Source: Hybos culiciformis
Lineage: Eukaryota > Arthropoda > Insecta > Diptera > Hybotidae
Direction: 5' to 3'
Length of the DNA: 64,000 nt
Assembly (NCBI GenBank): GCA_964007475.1
Contig: OZ023274.1
Location: forward strand, 71,001,303 to 71,065,302
Shown: positions 25,201-38,300 of the stretch, one piece after another
Layout of the letters: each line of letters opens with the position of its first letter
How positions within the stretch are numbered: position 1 is the first letter of the stretch
Translations under genes and position numbers: made by a program
Notes under the pieces: generated by a model
What the model saw: the letters and a program-made list of their open reading frames with translations, nothing else
Database searches by the model: none
What the model was told of the DNA's origin: nothing

Positions 25201-26896
25201 TGTGCTATGGGTAAACAAGCTATGGGCTCAATAGGATATAATCAAAAAAATCGAATCGACACACTAATGTACAATATTGTTTATCCACAGGTATAACATG
25301 AATTTGATTATTTGAGCTATTTTTTTTGCTTACGAACTTTTCATTTTTGAAATTAGGTTCCGATGGTTAAGTCTAAAACAATAGAATTAACAAATTTTGA
25401 TAAATTACCTGCTGGTCAAAATGCTATCGTCGCGGTAATGAGTTATTCAGGATATGATATAGAAGATGCTTTGATATTGAATAAAGCATCAATAGAAAGA
25501 GGTAAGATTCATAGATTAACAATTTAACTGGTAGAGATTAAAATTTAAAAAAAAGCAATCATTTTCGAAAAAAAATTTGTTTTCTTATTGTGAAAAAATT
25601 ATTAGTGATATTTAATTTATTTTTTCATATTCATAGGATACGGCCGATGTTTGGTGTATAAAAATTCAAAATGTACTGTTAAGCGATACGCTAATCAAAC
25701 ATTTGATCGTATCATGGGTCCAGTTAAGGATGCCATTACAAATAAAATAATTTTTAAACATGAAGCTTTAGATACTGATGGTATTGTATCTCCAGGAGAA
25801 CGCGTCGTTAACAAACAAATTTTAATTAACAAAGAAAGTCCAGCAATGGTGTCAATTAACCCAATAGAACAAAAAGAATCTGTTCAAAATACTCCAGTTT
25901 ATTCGTCTGTACCTATTTCTTATAAAGGTACTGAACCAAGTTACATTGAAAAAGTTATGGTAACTGCGAATGCAGATGAAGACTTTTTAATAAAAATTTT
26001 ATTAAGACAAACTAGAATTCCTGAAATCGGTGATAAATTTAGTTCAAGACACGGACAAAAAGGTGTTACAGGTAAAACATTTATTTTAAATATTTGAAAT
26101 ATTTCCTGTTTAATTTAGTATCATTAACATTATCATTATCTTATTAAGTATTTACTTTATTTTTTTGAAGGTTTAATTGTTGATGAAGAGGATCTACCTT
26201 TCAATGATTTTGGAATTTGTCCGGATATGATTATGAATCCTCATGGATTTCCTTCTCGTATGACAGTTGGCAAAAGTTTAGAACTATTAGGCGGAAAAGC
26301 TGGAGTACTGGAAGGAAAATTTCACTATGGAACAGCATTTGGAGGTTCTCAATGTAAAGATTTACAGGATGAATTATTTACTCATGGTTTTAACTATATG
26401 GGAAAAGATATATTTTACTCAGGAATCACCGGAGAGCAACTTGAAGCATATATTTATTCTGGACCTGTAAATCATTAAAACCTCTTTATTTTCACCTCAT
26501 TAATTGGTTTAATTTCAGATTTATTACCAAAAGTTAAAACACATGGTCCAAGATAAAATGCATGCCAGAGCTCGTGGTCCTAAAGCTGTTTTAACAAGGC
26601 AACCTACACAAGGTCGAAGTCGGGAAGGTGGATTACGTTTAGGAGAAATGGAAAGAGATTGCCTTATTTCCTATGGAGCAAGTATGTTAATCATGGAACG
26701 GTTAATGATTTCATCAGATGCATTCGACGTTGACGTTTGTAATACTTGTGGTCGACTGGCATATTCATCTTGGTGTCACAATTGTAATTCATCGACCAAT
26801 GTTTCGAAAATTTCCATGCCATATGCTTGTAAATTATTGTTCCAAGAATTGACCAGTATGAATGTTATTCCTAAATTAAAGTTAAAAAATTATTAA
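22212..26896 (+). CDS. RpIII128: DNA-directed RNA polymerase III subunit RPC2 (second largest subunit)
   Basis: Catalytic-core beta-type subunit of RNA polymerase III, which makes tRNA, 5S rRNA and other small RNAs. Thirteen exons: 22212-22292, 22366-22986, 23160-23347, 23406-23532, 23864-24115, 24175-24375, 24430-24636, 24748-24958, 25025-25290, 25357-25501, 25637-26071, 26171-26466 and 26519-26896. They join in frame to about 1135 aa, matching the family. Motifs: [20 protein letters not shown]; the [20 protein letters not shown] block; [30 protein letters not shown] near 898; [20 protein letters not shown]; and a C-terminal zinc site (C1084, C1087, C1096, C1099). [13 protein letters not shown] and the C-terminal end fit RPC2 rather than RPB2 or RPA2. 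AATAAA at 26932-26937. Identity is firm. Confidence 0.95.
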
Positions 26897-26931
26897 AATA
26901 TATTTTTATTAAAAGGAAGACGAAGATTTTT

Positions 26932-26937
26932 AATAAA
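26932..26937 (+). terminator. Polyadenylation signal of the RPC2 gene
   Basis: AATAAA 36 nt after the stop codon. Confidence 0.6.
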
Positions 26938-29516
26938 TTAAGATATTTAATTTTTTCAATGATTATTTTTATTTTTAAAAATTACATTATATCACTTCTT
27001 ACATGATCTTTGTTTCAAATTTATATCTCGAAGAAACTAAATTGCGTGCACATCTATTTTCACTAGTAATTCGTCGCGTCATCAAAAGACAGAATTTGAA
27101 ATTATTTTAAGACTTTTCAAAACTTTAAAATCGTTAGATATATATAAATATCAAACAAGAGTAAAAATTATTTTTTATTTGAAACGTTGAATTTTTAGTT
27201 TACTGAATCAATGAAAACTGATTTGAATAGTAGGGTACCTACATCAAATCTGGTAGGCTTAACAATTAAGAAAATGTAATAAAAGTAATAATATTATGTA
27301 TATTTTAAAGAAATTATTTTCATCAAGGTTTAATGGTGATTTTAATAATGATACAAAGTAAAAAAAGTTTTCAAAGCATATTATTATAGCTTGAATGGAA
27401 CTTATTTATTGATTTCCTTCTTTGAACATATAATTTATTTTTTTTTCAACTGCAATTTATTTTTCTTATTTCACAAAGTTAAATAAAGATTTGGTAAAAA
27501 GTTAATTTTATTCTAGCTCACATCACTTCGTTCTATTCACTTCTGTGAATTTGCTATGTTTAAGTTTTCTAACTGTTCGAATTATTGTGATAACTTTTTA
27601 TCTCCATGAATGTCAAGTATTAAAAACCTAAACTGTATTATTTTTTCTCAAGAATATAAGATTACGATAACAAAATTGGATTAGAAAAAGTATTTTATTT
27701 TCTTTATACAATACTTAAGCATTTTAACGTGTTAAACATCTGCGTAATAGATGCAAAGTATGATTCTCATTGACCTATTCTAGAGTTTCTGCAACCGTCC
27801 CGGTAGACAAAAAAATAATCGATTAGTCTTTTGATGTTCAATTTCAAAATTTCGACCTTAAGAAATATTACCCCAGCCCAATGTTTTCTTATATCTTAAC
27901 ATTTAATTTTAACTTTCTAAAAAAAAAGACTCTAATTTTTTTATGAGTGCTCTTATAACTTTTTTTTTTATAAAAATAATTATTGTACAAATTTATTTCA
28001 TACTTTTAAATGAGTAAATTGTAATTCTTATCCTCATTTTACAGAAATAAAAATATCCTTCATAAATATTATTTTATTTTTACTATTAAATCGGGTTTTG
28101 TTTCTTTTAATTATATTCGTACATATATCTGTTTGTTCTATATTATATAATGTTTTAAATTAGTATTTATGCTCAGCATTACTTTTATCAACATTATTAA
28201 TTCTATTGTATTTCTTTTTCAACATACAATAAATTTTTTTTTTCCTTTTTTTATTTTTAATTAATTTTGATGTTGAAACATTAAAAACAAAATTTATTTT
28301 TAAATGAATAATGAATAATGCTGTAACCTCGCTCTTTATAAACTCTTGGCAATAGTTATAGATAAATAGTACATATATGATAGATTTTACTTCGATAGCA
28401 TAGACATATGTATATATAAAAAAAAATAACAACATAAAAAACAATAACAAAAACCAAAAATTTTCTTATATTAGGGATCTCTCTAAACAATAAACATAAT
28501 ACAGCATACATTTTATATACATATATATAATTCTATCTACTTTTTGGGGGGATAAATTTTTGGAATATCTTATTGGCTAATTTTTTAATCAAAGATACGC
28601 CCAATAAAGGCAGTAACATCCTTTATATTGGTGAAATCAACAAAAAAAAAATTACTTCTTAATAATAATATCCTTTTTTTGGTAATAGGTATATTGGTTT
28701 TTATTACATCTGCAGGGAGAAAAAAAAAGATAATGTAAATATTTTTATTAGACAGGATAAATAAAAATTTTGATTACCCCATGTTGTTTTTTATTTTTTA
28801 TTATTTTTTCAATGAAAAAGAAAATTATGTTAGTTTTATTTTACAAATAAATTTTTTTTTGTCGATTTATTTTAAAAGATACCAGCTACGTATATATTTG
28901 AATAATAGTAAATTCAATAGATAAAAAATATTTAATTCTATATTTCTGTATAGTTACAATAAAATAAAACTAAAAATATCGAAGCAAATAATATATATTT
29001 AATTAATTTAATTTTATTGACTATTAAGTGTGAATAATATTAAAATACAAAATGGCGAAGACGGCAGAAGCTTGTATCTTTAAAGCTTTTGCTTTTCAAA
29101 ATCTAATAACATTTAAGATCTCCCTATGCCTGTAATTCTTTTGTACATACGTATACAATTGAATTAAACAATACATTTCTAGAAGTTAGAAGGGAGCTGG
29201 TGCATTTAGTAGTTAAAAAATAGATAAACATACAAAACTAAAATAAAATATAATTATTAACTCACAACTTCTCATAATAATATGCATACATTATACACTG
29301 TGTTTTTTTAAAGATATTAGAATAATTTTGAAAATGTTCATGAAAACGGCTAAGTTTCCAACACTCTCAATGAAAATATGTTTGTTTGTGAGCATTATGT
29401 TCATTTATATTTTAAAGCTTTTACTAGTTTTACGATATTGTCGTATTAAGAAACAGCATAGTAGGTCTATTATTGTACATATAGCACATTTAGATCATAA
29501 AAAAATTATGTACGTA
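26938..29516. other. Intergenic AT-rich desert
   Basis: No supported gene on either strand. The ORFs are short, Lys/Phe/Ile/Tyr-rich and lack domains. A locally GC-richer patch at 29041-29095 shows no continuing frame. Confidence 0.5.
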
Positions 29517-30747
29517 TATATCGTCGCTTAGAAATGAAACAACGTATAATGAAAAGTATAGTTTCGAGTAATTTGAATTTAAAGATAAAAAAACGTATGA
29601 AAAAATATCAAATAGCGTACAATTTTCATCTAAAAAACACATTTTAATCAACATTAAGAATATTGCAAAATAGTTGTACTCAGGGTTGGACTGGCCCACC
29701 GGGACACCGGGACATTTCCCGGTGGGCCGGTAATATTTGGGCCGATAAATTAAAACTTTTTATTACTAATTATTTTAAAGATAGAATGCAATCTGATTTA
29801 AATATATTTTGATTGGAAATATTTTGGGAAAGAATCGAAGTATAATAGCTTCGAAAGTACGGTACTTAGTGCTAAACAATTAAACTTTGAAAATGCTGTA
29901 AACAGGAAAATATATTAATTAAAAAAGAAACCAGGGTAAAAAAAATATTTGTTAATTGATTCGATGAGATTCCAACTCTCAAGTACTCTTTTGTGCTAAA
30001 ATATATGAAATTTATGAGATTTCCGTGGCCTACAACTCATTTGACTTAGATTTAAATAATTTAAATATTGTTTTCAATTCTAAAATTTTAGTTTATAATC
30101 GTCATGTTTGGAAAGAAAATCGAATACCTATAGATTATTTATTCAAAAAGTGTTATTAAAATTTAAAGCTCAAAACCCATATTGGAAATCAATTTAAAAA
30201 GATTTCATAAAAGTTTATATTTGAATAGTGTTAGTTGTGTTCCCAGAAACTTTAAAATTAAAAGGCAACATTTATTATATCAGAAAATTTAGAAATTTGT
30301 TATGGAGTTATTGTAACTTGATTGGATCGTTAGAGTGAAAATAGATGGATTGGTTCATGGTTTACAAATACCTACTTAATTTAATTCTTTCCCAATATTC
30401 CAATTTACTTAACAATAATTCTTAAAATTTTTCGTTCAGTTCCTATACTTTTTTTGATATAGTATTAAATTAAAAAAATTAGGGAACCTAGTGTTTATAG
30501 AAATGTGTATTTATTTGGGCCTATATTCTAAATAAGCATTGCATTTTTTTATATAGATAAGTGGATAAGCAATGTATTTTTTTAAATATAGAAATGGGCC
30601 GGTAGTCCAAAACTTCCCGGTTTAATTTTTATAGCCAGTCCAACCCTGGTTGTACTTATAAAATCGAGTACGAGGAATCGAATGGTGCTATTTTCAAATA
30701 ATGACGTATAAATGTCATACGTTGTTTCATTTCTTTGCAGACGATAT
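29517..30747. repeat. Outer inverted repeat split by a hAT-like insertion
   Basis: A ~31-bp sequence at 29517-29547 (ATATCGTC, then AGAAATGAAACAACGTAT) is repeated in reverse complement at 30717-30747. The two arms surround the hAT-like element at 29681-30648. Without the insert they would be about 200 bp apart, which suggests an older MITE-like palindrome that was later interrupted. Confidence 0.65.
29681..30648. mobile_element. hAT-like non-autonomous element (968 bp)
   Basis: Perfect 15-bp terminal inverted repeats CAGGGTTGGACTGGC, flanked by a perfect 8-bp target duplication GTTGTACT (29673-29680 and 30649-30656). GC-rich subterminal repeats (CCGGGACA, GGGCCGGTA) occur near both ends while the interior is AT-rich. 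No transposase ORF is visible, so it would depend on a hAT transposase made elsewhere. Confidence 0.93.
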
Positions 30748-30748
30748 G

Positions 30749-33700
30749 TAAGTATATATTGTATATCTAAAACTGATTAATTCAGTTATTATTATGCATA
30801 TTATAGGTACCTATATTATTTAGAACGCAATTATTTTAAATATTTTTCTCTAAAAAATCTTTAAATAACAATAATTTAAAAGTTTTTTAATACAATTTTA
30901 ATGCACGGTAATTTTTAACAATAAATTTTCAATTAGAAAATAATAATAAACTTAATCGTTTCAACTTCAGTTGAATATTGTATTTATTGTATTCCAGTAG
31001 GTATATATTATTTTTATCATATATTATTACTATTGGTATAGTATAGTTATATTTCAAACTGAAAATAGGGTGCGTGAATGTAATCTTGAAATCTTAATTT
31101 CATTTTTTTTTTTAAATAAGAAGAGCAATTCAAAAATGCAGTTTGTTATTTATAAAAGAATTGCGAGAAATAAATAGAATGAGCAATATTATTCCACTAG
31201 GTACACTTTTATTTTATTTTACAAAAGGTTTTAAAAGTAATGTTCTTTTGATTGATTCATTTCTTTATTTGTAATCAATGCCAATATTACTCATATAAGG
31301 TGTGTTTGGCAATAGTTGTCTATGTCTCAAATAATATATCATAAACCATACAAGATAACAGTTGTTCATTAATCGGTTTTCTCATTATGACTAATACCAC
31401 TAATGATCAGTTTTAAATAATTTAAGCAAGGTGTCTCAAAAATTCAGTTGTCTGTACAACTATATAATATTTTCTTGCGCACTTTTGATACAGCTGTGAA
31501 GTTTTCTCCCCTGAAAATCTAAATTCTCGACTAAGACGACGTTCAAAAACTTGTTTATAATAGAGCAGTCTGATATGTTTGATCTTTCGCATATTTCCCA
31601 TTTCGTAAAAATTTCTTTAACTCAAACTTCAACGCTTATGTTAACAAGATGTTTCTATTTCGAAATAAGACAATCTATCAACCCACACAAGATGTTCAAC
31701 ATTTTAAACTTCAACATTTTAAACATTTCAACATTTTAAAACATTTCAACATTTTAAATTAAATGCATGCTTGATATGCGTGTTGGCAGAGCCTGCGAGA
31801 TAATATTAATTATTATGGCCTACAACTATTCTGTTTAGCTTATACGCAATTATTTATTGCTATTAATAATAAATTCTATTGTATTTAAATTTTGTTAAAA
31901 TTCATTCAATTGCGTTTATATGAGAAAAGAAAAGCAAACACCAAAAAAGCAGCACTTATGCACTTGTTAGATTTTTTAAACTCAATTACCAGCTCTTCGC
32001 AATGTGTTATGTTTTTGTTTTACAACATAATGCCGTATTATGTTAATGTTGAATATAGTTTCAATAATTTAACTTATGATATGGTTTTTGAATTTAGTTT
32101 TTACATATTATTAAATAATCCTGAAAATTATTTTTATATTTAATAAAACAAATTATAAAATGTGTTACACTTTATATACAGCATTGTGATGCTGTACTAT
32201 TATCGTGATTTTTCGCATAGTATGAATATAGAAAGTTGTGAGTTCGAATTTGAATTTCGCATATAATGCTTGGTTCAAATTAAATTCATGAAGTAAGTGT
32301 AGTAGTGTTGAGTATGTGGTAAAACATCAGCAGCACCTGTCAGTACCAAAAACAATTTCATTATGTATATCTTCTCCTAGACCGAGAAAAAAAGAGTTCC
32401 TTTCGAAAAAGAAATTAAATGTTTGATTTCCAAATTTGGTTTCATAAATATCTCATTTTTCGTTTCTTTTTCAAAATTTAACAAAAAACCAAATCTTAAT
32501 TAAAATTTTATACAAAACCACACATTGGCAATAAAAAGAAAACTCGTAATTTATTTTAATGTTCGACGTACCAATTTGAAAATTGAACAATAAAAAGTGA
32601 TTAAGTTTAGTAAATAAAAAAAATTAATATAAATGTATGTACATAGAAATATATATGTATAAAAAAAACAAAAACTAAATAATCAATTTACACTTTCGTC
32701 CTTATTTCTTCCCTTTTCAACCTCTATATATCCGTATGTATCCGTCTAATCGCCTTTATTTTTTGCATTCTGAATCCTGCGTGCATTTTCATAATATCAA
32801 AAATATTTTGGTTACAGAACATCTTCAGATTATGCGCATTAAATGTGAACGCAGGAATAAAAAAAAAAATTATATTACAGAAAACAGATAAAAAGTTGGT
32901 ATATCCTGTGATTAATTTACACTTTACGTTTTATTTCTTCTTTTTATTATTGTTTATTATTAGGGGACTTTCAAGTATAATATAAATATTTTATAAGATT
33001 ATTTTCTCTATTTGTTTATAGTTTTTTATGCCATAATCCTGGAATAGACATAAGTTTTCCATTTATCTATTAGGAACTTAAATAAATAATAATTATTTTA
33101 TTCAGAAACTTATTTTAAAAATAGTAAGAATTTTATAAATTAAAAAAAAATAAAAAATCTTTCAACAGCAACAGAATTTCGTTTTTTTCGTTGGGATATT
33201 CAGGGCGTAGTTTTCTTATTTAGTTTTTCCGACATTAATTTATAATTAGTCGATTAGTTATATCATTTATAATCATCGATCAATTTTTTCGATATGATGT
33301 TTTAACTTTTAATATATTTATAGTATATATATAGAAAGTGCAAATTTTTGAGAACGATGGATTCACTTCAATACCAAAATAATAAGATTATAACTTACTA
33401 ATTATGATTGAATTTTGTTTTAATCCTATAACTTATATATCTTATTTGTTTTAATCCTATAACTTATAAATCTTTGAGTCCTTGCCTGACGTGTTAAAAA
33501 TTTCATTTCTTCCATTTCTGGTTTCTGAAATGCAACGAATGTACTCAACTTAAATTCAATGTATACTTCTATATACTTCTGGAATAGAATTACATAGTCT
33601 TTTAAACGAGCATTGTTTAGAAATGTATACGATTTGACATACCCAAGGAACAAACGCTTTTCCCCAGAATTAATTCGGATAGGTAAATTTAACAGAATTG

Positions 33701-34327
33701 CTGTAAACAAAGTGTAATATCACAATGAAAAAGTTTTTTTTCTTGTATATTTGAATATTTTCTGTTCTTTTAAAATAAATTAAAATTTGACAATATTAAA
33801 ATTTACTTTCAAAATTCAATTTTAAACTTTATTTGCAAAAACAAATAAATAAAATGTACATTGTACATATATATTTGTACATACATATAATATATATATT
33901 TATTGAAAAGATTATGACTAAAAATTTTATCATTTAATTTTATTTTTTTGTAAATCTATTTGTATTGTTGAAAGTTGATTGACAATTTTTATGAGGGTGT
34001 TTGAAAAATATGCTCTCCTTCATGAAAATTACACATCCCTTTTGGCGTTAAAAAGCATAAATACAAATAAATAAATCTTTATTTTAAGGATAATAATATT
34101 TTAATGTTGGATTGTTGGAATAAAAAAAAAAAACTAAATGAGGAAATCTAATTTTGTTAATATTGTCATTTTAATTTGTTTTTGATTAAATTAGAAGTTA
34201 ATCTGATAAAAAGAAAATAATATGTATACGGAAAAATTTTTAATGTATTAACACTCGAAGTTTTCAGAACCTCTACTGCTACTCAAACGAAAACCTCATT
34301 CTAGAAAGTGGATAGAATTTACTTGGT
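30749..34327. other. Intergenic AT-rich desert with small tandem repeats
   Basis: No supported gene. Contains a four-copy ~17-bp tandem of TTCAACATTTTAAA (31695-31759) and a two-copy repeat of TTGTTTTAATCCTATAACTT (about 33415-33470). The remainder is AT-rich with chance ORFs. Confidence 0.5.
31695..31759. repeat. Short tandem repeat, unit TTCAACATTTTAAA(A)CAT
   Basis: Four successive copies of a 14-18-bp AT-rich unit with small length differences. Confidence 0.8.
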
Positions 34328-34336
34328 GAAAAATCA

Positions 34337-35361
34337 GTTGGGGGCTCTTCAGCCGGACAATTCTTGGTAATTGACGTCACAATTATTGAGCATTTAGTGC
34401 TTAATTTGTGACTATTAGTGCCATAAAAACTAGAATTTGTGCTCGCTTAGTTTTTGAGAAACTTTGATTTTCGAATTTCGAACATGGGTCAAAGTGGTAT
34501 CTCTGCCCTGATTCGAATTTCCAAAAAAATAAAGACGCTATTATTTAGTGCTTAATTTGTGCCTATTTGTGCTACAAAAACTAGAATTTGTGCTCTTCAA
34601 AATTATGTGAAAACAATTTTTTTTAGATTAGGCCAAAATTCCAAAACTTGAACCTTTTTTTTTTTTTTGTCGAATTTAGAAAAAGCGAAAATACCACCAT
34701 TTAGTGCTTAATTTGTGCCTGCGTTTATTGTACTTTGCGATGATTTGTTTTATCAAAAAAAAAAAATATATGCCGCGCCGAAAAAAATGTAAGTTCGAAA
34801 AAATTTCAACTTCAGCTATCAAGGTGAGGTGCGGGGCGGCGGGCGGGCGAACTGGTGGTTGGTCAGTGGGATTTGCGGCGTGCGCCGCAAATCCCACTGA
34901 CCAACCACCAGTTCGCCCGCCCGCCGCCCCGCACCCCACCCTTCTAGTTCTGCGTCACCCTTAACAAAGTACAGTAAACGCAAGCACAAATTAAGCACTA
35001 AATGGTGGCATTTTCGCTTTTTCTAAATTCGACGAAAAAAAATTCGGTTCAAATTTTGGAATTTTGGCCTAATCTAAAAAAAATTGTTTTCACATAATTT
35101 TGAAGAGCACAAATTCTAGTTTTTGTAGCACAAATAGGCACAAATTAAGCACTAAATGATAGCATCATTATTTTTTCGAAATTCGAATCCGGCCAGAGAG
35201 ACCCCTTGACCCATGTTCGAAATTCGAAAATCAAAATTTCTCAAAAACCAAGCGAGCACAAATTCTAGTTTTTGTGGCACTAATAGTCACAAATTAAGCA
35301 CTAAATGCTCAATAATTGTGACATCAATTATCAAGAATTGTCCGGCTGAAGAGCCTCCACC
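34337..35361. mobile_element. 1-kb palindromic TIR element with GC-rich core
   Basis: Long inverted arms of roughly 400 bp each. The left end is GTTGGGGGCTCTTCAGCCGG and the right end, reversed, GGTGGAGGCTCTTCAGCCGG. A perfect 9-bp target duplication GAAAAATCA flanks it (34328-34336 and 35362-35370). The arms hold repeated blocks TTAGTGCTTAATTTGTG and AAAACTAGAATTTGTGCTC. The centre is a GC-rich hairpin (34823-34940). No transposase. The 9-bp duplication points to a Mutator-like or Merlin-like superfamily. Arm divergence is modest, suggesting fairly recent activity. Confidence 0.9.
34823..34940. repeat. GC-rich palindromic hairpin core
   Basis: A near-perfect palindrome with arms of about 58 bp and a tiny loop. 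The left arm runs GGTGAGGTGCGGGGCGG, GGGCGGGCG, then ACTGGTGGTTGGTCAGTGGG and ATTTGCGGCG. It is much more GC-rich than anything around it. The segment from GGGGCGGCGGG to ATTTGC recurs in the hairpin at 54235-54370. The overlapping ORFs on both strands are by-products of the palindrome. Confidence 0.92.
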
Positions 35362-35370
35362 GAAAAATCA

Positions 35371-38300
35371 TTAATTTAATAATCTAATTATAGATTTATT
35401 CAGAAATATTTACATTATTTACCTGATTTGAAACTTTACCAACATTATTTATCAAAAAGGTATTGAAATCAAAACTTTTATATTTTATTAGGCAAGGAAC
35501 TTAATACAATTTCTTGAATAAAGAACATTGTATTCTCTCATTTGACGAAAACTATATATGTTCTCTGCTTCATGCGACAAAGTCCTGAAAAAATTTTAGA
35601 TATTTGGACGGTCGATGTAGATTAAAGTATCAAAGAAACATAAACTGAAAAAGGAAATTCCCGATAATTTAATCAGCCAGAAGACGTTATTCAATTAATT
35701 CAATTAATTCAACTGATTCAATGTAAAGTTAATGTAACTTTGATATATTTTATATACATTTATTTTGGGGCAGTTTGTTTTATTTATCCAGAATCTTTTT
35801 GTTAAATAAAGATTATGATATAAATTTTTACATTAATTTTGAAACGCTGTGAAGGACATTGAACGCTAACTTTTTGATGTATGTATGTACACTTAGTAAT
35901 GTAAAATTGCTTCGTTAAATTATAAAATCCGGCACACAATAATATTTAATGATTTATAGATATTATTTTAGTTTTTATCTACAGTTTTAAAACAATATTG
36001 TTTTACAAACTTTGACCTGTTGATATTTTTTCCCGACTGCACTCTCTTATCAACGATATTTCCAATTACAATTAATTCATATACAAACACGCAAAAACGC
36101 GAAAACCCAGCTATAAAATATGGCAGAAAAACTGATACTAAAAACGAATTTCTGGCAGTATGTGCTCAAAATAATGCATTTATTATTAAATATGTATAAT
36201 AAATCGTCCAAAAAACGTTGCTACAAAATACAAAATCCGTTTTTGGAATTTTAAAATCGATTATTGCTATAATCATACGAACAATTATTTTCGATTATCG
36301 TTCGAAACTTAAATAGTGGAACATTTAATTATTTAGTTTAGTGTATACATAACTAATCCTAAATAGGGTAAGATAAAATTCTATTACATCGTGGGATCAA
36401 AATATAACCCGTGCTTATAAAAAAGTATATCCGGTGATTATACATTATAGCCCACTATAAATAGTCTATTAAGAATTTTTTTTTTTAAAGATAATATTTT
36501 TATTTTAATAAAAAAAAACATAATTCTAGAAGGATATCAATTTAATCAATAGCCGTCCTTTTATAAATAAAAATGATGATGTCTTTAATGTTTAAGTAAA
36601 CTTTTTTCCCTTTGATTTTCTCAAATAAAAATGTCCTTTTAATACTTAATTTTTTTTTTTATTTCGCCAAAAAGATTTTATTATTATTATTTTGTAAAGT
36701 CAAAACAGTTTACTTGCCTTTTTTTTTTTAATAACATAGATAATAATAATAATAATAATAATAATAATCAGGCTAAATTGTCTATAAATAAAATACAAGC
36801 TAAGTATTTTTCAAACAATAAGTAATAAAAAAGGAATCCTTAAAAATAGTCCACATCAACATCTTTATAGTAGATATTAATTTTTTTTTATTGTTAATGA
36901 TAGAGAAGTTGATTGTGTTTCGAGATCTTTTGTTATTTTCTTAATCCTTCAATGAATTTTGAGTAAAAGAAAAATATAAAATAAAAAAACAAAATAATCA
37001 CACCCTGCCGATACTATGGTATAAAAAAAAAATTCAAAATTGGAGGGTAATATTTCACGCTCAGTTTAGTTCTTTTGAGAATTTTTTATATATGTGTATA
37101 TATATAAAATAGAACATCGGGGGATGTAATTTGTAAGCAATATAATAAATATGTACATTAAACATTTTATATTGAGAATATTATAAATATAAAGCTTAAA
37201 AATAATTTTTTATTATTGCTTTGGGTAAGCCACTGACTGAATAATATCCTTCTTTTCTCTGGTTTTAATTTTTTTGTTTTTGTTTTTATTGTGATCCCCT
37301 AACATTTGATTTTTCCTTTTCTTCACCAAGTGCATGAACAAATTGAAATTTAAATCTCTTTACAAACAGGAATATAAATACTTAATAGAGATCAAAGAAG
37401 AAATTTAATATATATTATTAGAGCTTGGGCTAACATTTTGTAAAACATATCATATACCAGAATAATTATTCGTTTAAAATCTTTTTTTTGCTACCGTGCT
37501 GTCTTTTAAATTCTTTGTATCGTATCTTAAATGTTCTCATCATCTTATTATACACAAACTAATAATTCGGATTATAGTTGAGATATCACTATCGCAAACT
37601 ATTCTATTTTAAAATTATTATCGAGATTTTTATATTTTAATGAAATTACTTTAACGAAGTGTCAATAAACTCATCCAGTGGCAGTTAAACTTGCTAAATA
37701 TTATAGAAAACCTGATGCCTAATTAGGAATTTTATTTATTCGTTCGCACTATTTTTTATAAATCAGATACATCCCTTAAAAAGTGAAAATTTATAATAAC
37801 CCTCTCTAACATTAATAAATTTCTAACCACATTTTTACGAATATTATTAAAACTATATGTTTATTTTGAAGGCATTTGTTATAACGATTTAATACTCGCG
37901 TATATAAAAGATTCGACGAAATTATAATAATCAAGTACTAATAAAAAAAAATGTATGATGAAAAATTGATATGCAAGCAAATTTTAATTAAATTATTATT
38001 ATAAACTTGCTGGATAATAATTTTAATAAAATTCAAAGAATGAAAATTTAATATTCAAGGATAAATATAAAATTAAAATGATAACATATTTATGCCAAGA
38101 AGTTATATAGATTTTTACGAAAATTATTAAATTAAATTAGAAAATTCAATAAGCCGTCGCAATGTAGATTTTTGATATAGATTTTTAGAAAATATTATAT
38201 GTTGTATTCAGATAGTAAAGCAAGTCCTATCATAAGTGATGGTAGTGGTGTATTATTTTATAAGATTCCTAACTTAATTCTATCTTAAATCATATATCGC

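Noticed and set aside
29041..29095. GC-richer patch starting with an ATG
   Set aside because: The frame closes after a few tens of codons and shows no splice-linked continuation or known domain.
32160..32310. Possible tRNA-derived SINE (GAGTTCGAAT resembling a B box)
   Set aside because: No convincing A box, cloverleaf or 3' tail could be drawn; a single weak motif is not enough.
34676..34964. Gly/Ala/Pro-rich ORFs on both strands
   Set aside because: They translate the two arms of the GC-rich palindrome; near-identical peptides on both strands show an artefact, not a gene.
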